From an uncultured Porticoccus sp. (GTDB lineage Bacteria > Pseudomonadota > Gammaproteobacteria > Pseudomonadales > Porticoccaceae), in contig CATLZI010000040.1 in the NCBI GenBank assembly GCA_950063125.1, positions 1 through 11,934 on the forward strand: DNA of 11,934 nt. Direction: 5' to 3'. Positions within the stretch are counted from its first letter, which is position 1; every line of letters begins with the position of its first letter. Positions 7,821 through 11,934 of the stretch are shown one piece after another. The notes below the pieces were generated by a model. The model was not told the origin of the DNA. It ran no database searches and saw nothing but the letters and a program-made list of their open reading frames with translations. The position numbers were made by a program, and so were the translations under genes.

Positions 7821-8666
7821 TCAAAAGGCCGCATCAAAGCGCCGATCTGACACCAGATAGACGGCTGTGGTATCGGCCTCACTGCCAGCGGGTAACAGGC
7901 GATTGTGCTGAAAGGTTGCCGCCAGCCATGACCCGCGCAGTTCGCGTGGATCCAGCACGACGGGGCTTTGGGTACGATTGATCAGCTTGACGGCAGTGAC
8001 GTACCGCAAACCCGCCTTCCAGGCAGCAACCGGCACGGCTTCGATCTTGCCGCCCACTACCAGATCGACCGGTTCGGGGTTCACGGGCATGGCAACCACA
8101 CCCGGCTGATTGGGGATCAGTCGTGTTGGCGCATAGAGTTGTTGTGCGGCAAAACGGGTTAAGGCGGCATAACCCAAAGGCTGTGAGCGGTTGTCCGAGG
8201 TCGACTGATCGGCACCGGCGTCTTGCAGTGGCTTTTGTGGTGAGTTCTGCCGTGACTTTTGCGGTGATTGGAGCAGTACCTGCACATCCGGCAATGATCG
8301 ACCGTCTGCTCCGGCTGGCGCCGCTGAAATATCGAGGACGTAGATCGGTCCGTCGGTTTCCGAGCGCACCATGACACGGGTGGGCTCAAAGGCTTGCCTG
8401 GCCAACAGGTATAGGGTGCCGTTGATGCTTTGGCTGCGCAGCAACGGTGTCAGTGACTGCGGCAGGCCGATGCTCACCGAATCCGGAAAATGCACAAGGC
8501 GCTCTTCACCAACGACCAATGGAATTGCGATGGGCGCTTTGTTCCAGACAACGCGTTCCGGAGTGCTCAATGCCGCGTCATCGACTTGTGCAAAGGACAG
8601 CAACGGGAAACAGAGACCGAGCAAAGCAATCAAACTCAATGACGCACAGAAATCACGAGGATTCAT
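7821..8666 (-). CDS. TraK/VirB9-like ICE conjugation protein, PFL_4704 family (TIGR03749-type)
   Basis: This 281-residue exported protein has a signal peptide at residues 1-26 (ending LLSFA/QVDD). The mature N-terminal part contains short beta strands (ERVVWNKAPIAIPLVVGEERLVHFP, about 37-61). A Gln/Ser/Pro-rich linker follows (about 131-165) with an imperfect tandem repeat, SPQKSRQ then SPQKPLQ. A second beta domain completes the protein, with LINRTQSPVVLDPRELRGSW about 228-247. The two-domain layout matches TraK/VirB9-type secretin-like core proteins of the outer-membrane complex. The start at 8666 has AAGGAA 8 nt upstream, and its ATG overlaps the TGA of the preceding gene (ATGA, 8663-8666). 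Confidence 0.91.
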   Translation of the reverse strand: MNPRDFCASLSLIALLGLCFPLLSFAQVDDAALSTPERVVWNKAPIAIPLVVGEERLVHFPDSVSIGLPQSLTPLLRSQSINGTLYLLARQAFEPTRVMVRSETDGPIYVLDISAAPAGADGRSLPDVQVLLQSPQKSRQNSPQKPLQDAGADQSTSDNRSQPLGYAALTRFAAQQLYAPTRLIPNQPGVVAMPVNPEPVDLVVGGKIEAVPVAAWKAGLRYVTAVKLINRTQSPVVLDPRELRGSWLAATFQHNRLLPAGSEADTTAVYLVSDRRFDAAF

Positions 8667-9340
8667 TGGGGGGATTCCTTATTGGTAATGGCGCCAGTCA
8701 CGCTGGGTTCAGCCAGCTCGGCATCGGTTAATCGACGCGGGCCGTCACTGGCATAGCCATCGAGTGCCAGCCCCCAGGGATTGGCTTCCGGATCGATGGC
8801 CTGGCGCACTACGCGAATCGGGTAGCGAATCGTGGTTTGCTTGACGGTCATGCCTTTTACGGATTCCAGCAGATCCAGATCCAGCCAGACAATCCATACA
8901 TCGGGCGACAACACATCGACGCGGCGCTCCTCGTAGCCGTGCCCTGGCACTTCATGGACACCGCGCACCCGGTAGGCCAACTCGCCGCGCCGGGCTTTGA
9001 GTTCCATATCGGCGATCAGGTCATTGCGGTAGCGCGGTGTCAGGTAGGGCGAGATCCGAAAAATTGCGCTGCCGTAATCCGTTGCGCCGTTTTCTGGCCA
9101 GCGATTGAGCTGCTGGAAAATGTAGAACGCAAAGGCATAGACATTGGCCGGAGGCACTTCTTCGGCCGCCAGAACAGCACCCGACCGCAGATCAGGTGGC
9201 ACATAAACACGCAGCTGCTTGGGTGCCTGGCTCCAGCCGATCCAGAGCGCGAGAATGATCATCCCTTGCAAGCCAATCACGATCCACAGGGAGCGCAAAT
9301 GGGACCGCACGTTATCGATTTCGAGTCGGTAGCGGCGCAT
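8663..9340 (-). CDS. TraE/VirB8-like ICE conjugation protein, PFL_4703 family (TIGR03746-type)
   Basis: This 225-residue inner-membrane protein has a cytoplasmic N-terminus (about 1-17), one TM segment (about 18-37, SLWIVIGLQGMIILALWIGW) and a periplasmic domain. The domain contains VYAFAFYIFQQLNRWPENG (about 67-85), YLTPRYRNDL (about 98-107) and VKQTTIRYPIRVVR (about 162-175). That is the topology and order of the TraE/VirB8 assembly factor, which links the ATPases to the periplasmic core. The start at 9340 has GGGAG 8 nt upstream and lies inside the preceding TraL-like gene (29-bp overlap). The C-terminal tail after residue 190 is hydrophilic and appears variable. Confidence 0.92.
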   Translation of the reverse strand: MRRYRLEIDNVRSHLRSLWIVIGLQGMIILALWIGWSQAPKQLRVYVPPDLRSGAVLAAEEVPPANVYAFAFYIFQQLNRWPENGATDYGSAIFRISPYLTPRYRNDLIADMELKARRGELAYRVRGVHEVPGHGYEERRVDVLSPDVWIVWLDLDLLESVKGMTVKQTTIRYPIRVVRQAIDPEANPWGLALDGYASDGPRRLTDAELAEPSVTGAITNKESPQ

Positions 9341-9692
9341 AGTGCGTTCTCCCTATATCCCAGGAACCGCTGCGTAGTACCCAGGGCGTGCGATACAGCC
9401 CCATCGTCTGTAGACGGATACGCAGCCATTGCTGGTAATAGCCTTCAGGCCGCCCGCGTTTGATACGCTGAAACAGCGTCGCCAGAGTGACCACAGTGGC
9501 CACCACACCGACACCGGCGATACCAAAACCCATGGTGATGGCACCCAGCAGCCAGGCCAGTAACAGACTGAGGGGCAGCCATATCACAATGGCCAGCCCC
9601 ACAATCATGCCCAGCTCAGAAGAAGAGCAGCCTTTAAAGATGGCGGGCTCGGCATTTAGCCGATCCGCCAGAATTTCATGGTCGTTGGACAT
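9312..9692 (-). CDS. TraL/VirB3-like conjugative transfer region protein (TIGR03750-type)
   Basis: This is a 126-residue protein with a soluble N-terminus (RLNAEPAIFKGCSSSEL) and two adjoining TM segments at about 27-48 and 51-73. A basic cytoplasmic part follows, containing RIKRGRPEGYYQQWLRIRL. This is the usual outline of TraL/VirB3 proteins, small inner-membrane partners of the TraC/VirB4 ATPase. AGGAG lies 7 nt before the start at 9692. It follows the pilin-like gene by 38 bp and overlaps the TraE-like gene by 29 bp. Confidence 0.9.
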   Translation of the reverse strand: MSNDHEILADRLNAEPAIFKGCSSSELGMIVGLAIVIWLPLSLLLAWLLGAITMGFGIAGVGVVATVVTLATLFQRIKRGRPEGYYQQWLRIRLQTMGLYRTPWVLRSGSWDIGRTHYAPLPTRNR

Positions 9693-9730
9693 TCGCGTCT
9701 CCTACGGCAAGTTGATATTGACGCTGGCTG

Positions 9731-10108
9731 TTAAATAACGCCGGCCGCTTCTGTGAGCAGATAACTGGCGAAGATCAGCACGATCGCGCCGACAATCCCC
9801 AGCACACCGACTTCAGCCCACTCCGCCTTGCCCTGGCGAGCTTCATTGAATTTCGCAAAGCCCAGATAGGCGATCCAGAGAAAACCCAGCACTGCGATGG
9901 CCAGGCCGAGCACCAAGCCACCATCCTTGATGTAGCCCTGAATCAAGCCGATCCAGTCACCCGCTGGCGGCGCCGTACTCGGCGCAACCGGTGTCGGCAA
10001 CGCCGCCCAGAGCGGCAGTGGGAGTAGCACCGCGACCGCTGCCGATAGCGACTTGCTGATAACAACAGACTTTTTGCTAAAACCGCTTTTTGTATTTGAT
10101 GTGCCCAT
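9731..10108 (-). CDS. Small two-TM ICE membrane protein, PFL_4702 family (TIGR03745-type), pilin-like topology
   Basis: This 125-residue protein starts MGTSNTKSGFSKKSVV. Residues 1-36 look like a long signal peptide (SAAVAVLLPLPLWA/ALPT), followed by a Pro/Ala-rich stretch (about 37-48) and two TM segments at about 64-84 and 98-118. The connecting loop (FAKFNEARQGKAEW) is basic. Signal peptide plus two helices is the VirB2/TraA pilin topology, and its place just before the TraL/VirB3-like gene fits a pilin role; that is inferred. An in-frame ATG at 10174 exists, but it would put the hairpin at 10137-10155 inside the coding region and add a tail before the signal peptide. The start at 10108 has AGAGGA 8 nt upstream. 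Confidence 0.88.
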   Translation of the reverse strand: MGTSNTKSGFSKKSVVISKSLSAAVAVLLPLPLWAALPTPVAPSTAPPAGDWIGLIQGYIKDGGLVLGLAIAVLGFLWIAYLGFAKFNEARQGKAEWAEVGVLGIVGAIVLIFASYLLTEAAGVI

Positions 10109-10116
10109 AACAAATG

Positions 10117-10122
10117 TCCTCT
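10117..10122 (-). promoter_or_regulatory. Ribosome binding site deciding the start of the pilin-like gene
   Basis: AGAGGA on the minus strand lies 8 nt before the ATG at 10108. It favours this start over the upstream ATG at 10174. Confidence 0.65.
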
Positions 10123-10136
10123 TCTGTAACGCTGAT

Positions 10137-10155
10137 AAAAAGGGGAACCATCCCC
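10137..10155 (-). terminator. Candidate intrinsic terminator or attenuator inside the transfer operon
   Basis: Read on the minus strand, a GGGGA/TCCCC stem with a TGGT loop is followed at once by TTTTT. The stem is short (5 bp) but GC-rich and perfect. It lies in the 111-bp gap between the DUF3262-type gene and the pilin-like gene, the longest gap in this part of the operon. It could end or thin out transcription of the first genes, or act as an RNA 3'-end stabiliser. Confidence 0.5.
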
Positions 10156-10219
10156 GCATCCCACTGCGCTGCATCGCCGTTTGCCCTTACCGGACTTTCT
10201 CGGTCTCAACTCAATCGAC

Positions 10220-10450
10220 TCACCGCAAATAGAAACCCAAAACCATCAACACAATGCTTGCCCGCAGGGTGCTCCAGGTCAGATCAAATAGCGTGGCCTG
10301 CCCCTCCTGCCAGGCCCGAAAAGTGCCTAACACCACCCAAATCACCCAGACGAACGCCAACACCAAAACCATCGACGCGATGGCCGTCAACATGGTGGCC
10401 GGGGTAACACTGGAACCGGCTTGAAAAGCTGTTTGTTGTGCGGCGTTCAT
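10220..10450 (-). CDS. Small two-TM ICE protein, PFL_4701 family (TIGR03758-type, DUF3262)
   Basis: This 76-residue protein has an N-terminal MNAAQQTAFQAGSSV, a first TM segment at about 21-43, a short loop (RAWQEGQATLFDLTWSTLR) and a second TM segment at about 58-74, ending FYLR. Length and layout match the DUF3262/PFL_4701 family, which sits between the RAQPRD gene and the PFL_4702 gene in type-G ICEs. The exact role is unknown; an inner-membrane, pilin-related role is plausible. The start at 10450 has a weak AGGT 6 nt upstream. Only 8 bp separate it from the RAQPRD gene, so co-translation is likely. Confidence 0.88.
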   Translation of the reverse strand: MNAAQQTAFQAGSSVTPATMLTAIASMVLVLAFVWVIWVVLGTFRAWQEGQATLFDLTWSTLRASIVLMVLGFYLR

Positions 10451-10458
10451 GACGAGAC

Positions 10459-10761
10459 CTATCGACGGTAATCGCCGCGCAATGGCGGAAATGAACGAGG
10501 CTGAGCACGGGGAGAATCGATGTGTGACTGGATGCCGTACTTGATGTGCTTCAGGTCCTGACGCAGCCAGTCATAACGAAATCGGATACGGGAATCCTGC
10601 TCGGCGTTGGCCTCGGCACGCTTGATTAATGACTCGAGGGCATTGATCTCATGGATGACTTTGGCGAGCGCCTCGCGCTCGGCGTCTGCATTGGCAAAAG
10701 CCGCCGGCGTGACAACCAAGCCTATAATCAGAAAAGAAGGTAGCCAGAGATGGCGTTTCAT
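10459..10761 (-). CDS. RAQPRD-family periplasmic ICE protein (TIGR01690-type)
   Basis: This 100-residue exported protein has a signal peptide at residues 1-23 (ending PAAFA/NADA). A charged helical region follows (about 25-80, EREALAKVIHEINALESLIK and on), which may form a coiled coil. The C-terminus is SPRAQPRSFPPLRGDYRR, containing the family signature RAQPR at about 85-89. The sixth signature position is Ser here rather than Asp. The molecular role is unknown; family members are predicted periplasmic proteins of conjugation operons. GGGAG lies about 10 nt before the ATG at 10761. It is the first gene of the transfer block in this window, preceded by the 167-bp junction. Confidence 0.9.
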   Translation of the reverse strand: MKRHLWLPSFLIIGLVVTPAAFANADAEREALAKVIHEINALESLIKRAEANAEQDSRIRFRYDWLRQDLKHIKYGIQSHIDSPRAQPRSFPPLRGDYRR

Positions 10762-10836
10762 GGCACTGCTGCTCCCGTGAGTTGTTACGGGGCATAGTGC
10801 GAGAATTAGCTGGGGAGAACGATGGGAAATCTATTC

Positions 10837-10850
10837 GGTGGGTGGGGTGG
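10837..10850 (+). other. G-run tract with two-tetrad quadruplex potential
   Basis: The plus strand reads GGTGGGTGGGGTGG, four G-runs split by single T. It lies in the non-coding junction upstream of the RAQPRD gene, on the template strand of the operon. Folding is possible on sequence grounds only. Two-tetrad structures are weak. Confidence 0.3.
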
Positions 10851-10853
10851 TTT

Positions 10854-10870
10854 TTGAAACGCTCTTTCAA
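10854..10870. repeat. Short perfect inverted repeat in the operon leader
   Basis: TTGAAA and TTTCAA are perfect 6-bp arms around a 5-nt spacer (CGCTC). The repeat lies about 93 bp upstream of the RAQPRD start, at the point where AT-rich cargo DNA meets GC-rich transfer DNA. It could be an operator. No T-run follows on the minus strand, so it is not a terminator for the helicase gene. No convincing -10/-35 pair was found nearby. Confidence 0.3.
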
Positions 10871-10928
10871 CACCAAGTTGCGTCGATAGTTTGAATCTGC
10901 ATGCACAAGTGGACATACTAATCAAAGT

Positions 10929-11934
10929 CTATCGGTAATGCTTATATGCATCGCACTTATTGCAATAAAAGTACAATTTATTCTTCGTCAACACAATTTC
11001 TGATTTTATTTTTCTAGATAGACAATCTTTGCAAAATTCTCCACCACCTATTTTGTCGTAATATTCACCTGAATAGGAGTTCTCTGTGCCATTATCGACA
11101 GGAGAAAAAAAAGGCGCTGCGTTAATTCTATCAGCCCCCATAACAATAACTGTGCATCTTCTTTTTGCTCGTGTAATCGCGTTGTATAGTAAGCGGCGTT
11201 TGTATTCATCAGATGCATCTGAAAAAGCAAAAGTCCATAAAACAATAACATTATCGAACTCGCGATTCTTGGCTTGATGAATAGTCATTGCCTGGCGCAC
11301 TATTTTATTACTACGCTGAAACCGTTTTTTGTTTTGAAAAGCATTATTGATAGCGGACTTCAGTTCATCTGTTGACAACTGAGATTGTCCAGCAATCCTT
11401 TTCCGCCTACCGATCCAGTTACACACATTTTTCCTAATGCTCTGATCTTCAATAGCCGAACAGCTAAGCAACGCGTCATCAATCGAGATATTTTCTTCAT
11501 GCAGATCAAGAGAAGCCCAACATTCCTCAACGAGACGTTCTATTTTTCTTTGAAACCGTAAACTTGGATAAGGCCCAAAAGATGCTTGCTTCGTTTTTTC
11601 TTCACGCGTTTGCACTCTTTCTATTACCTGTTGAGATATATTATCAAGGCCAAGCGCAAGAACTGCCGTACTTCCTATTCCTGAAGCCATATGAAGAGCA
11701 AAACTAACATTCCACGACATAAGAGGAACCCTTGCCACCGGAACGAGTTTAAATTCTCCTACACTATAGTATTTTAGTTTTTTTCCTCTCTCTTGGAGCA
11801 AATCCTTAATGCTTTGACCTTCCCGAAGAGCATTTGCCACCATTAAAAGCCCTTGGTCATTTGTGCGCATCGCCTGTGTTAGCGATGTTGTTCTCATGTT
11901 GTTTGATAACCATTGAACAGATTCATTGCCATTA
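10929..11934 (-). CDS. UvrD/Rep-like SF1 helicase, C-terminal part, with terminal zinc ribbon (5' end beyond window)
   Basis: The minus frame is open to the right window edge (codons NGNESVQWLSNN precede the first ATG at 11897), so the N-terminal half with Walker A and B lies outside. About 335 residues are visible. MTIHQAKNREFDNVIVLW is helicase motif V and RRLLYNAITRAKRRCTVIV is motif VI with its nucleotide-contacting arginine, both diagnostic of UvrD/PcrA-like SF1 helicases. The last 35 or so residues carry FCKDC...FYCNKCDAYKHYR, two CxxC pairs 17 residues apart, a probable zinc ribbon. The gene is clearly richer in A/T than the transfer genes next to it, and uses AT-ending codons, which suggests separate acquisition. 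UvrD-like helicases of this kind occur in defence systems (for example GajB of Gabija) as well as in repair; the partner gene, if any, is outside the window. Confidence 0.82.
   Translation of the reverse strand, partial: NGNESVQWLSNNMRTTSLTQAMRTNDQGLLMVANALREGQSIKDLLQERGKKLKYYSVGEFKLVPVARVPLMSWNVSFALHMASGIGSTAVLALGLDNISQQVIERVQTREEKTKQASFGPYPSLRFQRKIERLVEECWASLDLHEENISIDDALLSCSAIEDQSIRKNVCNWIGRRKRIAGQSQLSTDELKSAINNAFQNKKRFQRSNKIVRQAMTIHQAKNREFDNVIVLWTFAFSDASDEYKRRLLYNAITRAKRRCTVIVMGADRINAAPFFSPVDNGTENSYSGEYYDKIGGGEFCKDCLSRKIKSEIVLTKNKLYFYCNKCDAYKHYR

Noticed and set aside
10109..10174. Upstream in-frame ATG extending the pilin-like protein to 147 residues
   Set aside because: The extension lies before a good signal peptide and spans a terminator-like hairpin. 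The ATG at 10108 has a strong ribosome binding site.
10854..10870. Inverted repeat as a terminator of the helicase gene
   Set aside because: On the minus strand it is followed by A/C-rich sequence, not a T-run, and the stem is AT-rich and only 6 bp.
10649..10906. Minus-strand open frame covering the junction and the RAQPRD start
   Set aside because: Its frame conflicts with the RAQPRD protein, no ribosome binding site or domain is seen, and the sequence is not protein-like.
1..11934. CRISPR array, tRNA, attachment site or insertion sequence
   Set aside because: No regularly spaced repeats, tRNA-like cloverleaf, transposase gene or flanking direct repeats were seen around the NERD or helicase genes.

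Overview
The window is part of an integrative and conjugative element (ICE). It carries a long stretch of the mating-pair-formation operon of a type-G (MPF_G, GI-type) conjugative type IV secretion system, the kind first described in ICEHin1056 and widespread in Pseudomonas ICEs (TIGRFAM 'integrating conjugative element protein, PFL_47xx family'). The GC-rich coding sequence, strong Shine-Dalgarno sites and this module point to a gammaproteobacterium, possibly marine or Pseudomonas-like. The species cannot be fixed from the window. Family names were assigned by recognising the proteins, not by a search.

Layout, read in the direction of transcription (minus strand, right to left). (1) 10929-11934: an AT-rich gene, open at the right edge. 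It encodes the C-terminal part of a UvrD/Rep-like SF1 helicase ending in a CxxC...CxxC zinc ribbon, and is probably accessory cargo, perhaps defence. (2) 10762-10928: a short non-coding junction with a G-run tract and a perfect small inverted repeat. (3) 10761 down to 3226: a nearly unbroken chain of nine transfer genes. In order these are a RAQPRD-family periplasmic protein, a two-TM DUF3262-type protein, a two-TM pilin-like protein, a TraL/VirB3-like protein, a TraE/VirB8-like protein, a TraK/VirB9-like protein, a TraB/VirB10-like protein, a lipoprotein and the TraC/VirB4 ATPase. A hairpin with a T-run lies between the second and third genes. (4) 2384-3211: a gene on the opposite (plus) strand for a membrane-anchored NERD-domain putative nuclease with a topoisomerase-type zinc finger. 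It has its own perfect TATAAT box. (5) 2221 down to 1: the operon resumes on the minus strand with a thioredoxin-fold-like protein (TIGR03757 type), a TraU-like protein (TIGR03756 type) and the N-terminal part of a PFL_4711-type protein (TIGR03755) that runs off the left edge. Its reading frame has no stop in the window.

The transfer genes are tightly coupled. There are ATGA stop/start overlaps at 1784-1787, 762-765 and 8663-8666, a 29-bp overlap at 9312-9340 and a 56-bp overlap at 6350-6405. Together they should build the envelope-spanning channel and pilus. The ATPase powers it, the TraL/TraE/TraB-like proteins form the inner-membrane part, the TraK-like protein and lipoprotein form the outer-membrane core, and the TraU-like group acts in the periplasm as in F-type systems. 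The relaxase, coupling protein and integrase are not in this window.

Two genes do not belong to the transfer core: the NERD/zinc-finger protein inside the operon and the SF1 helicase at its head. They are the likeliest sites of new biology here.
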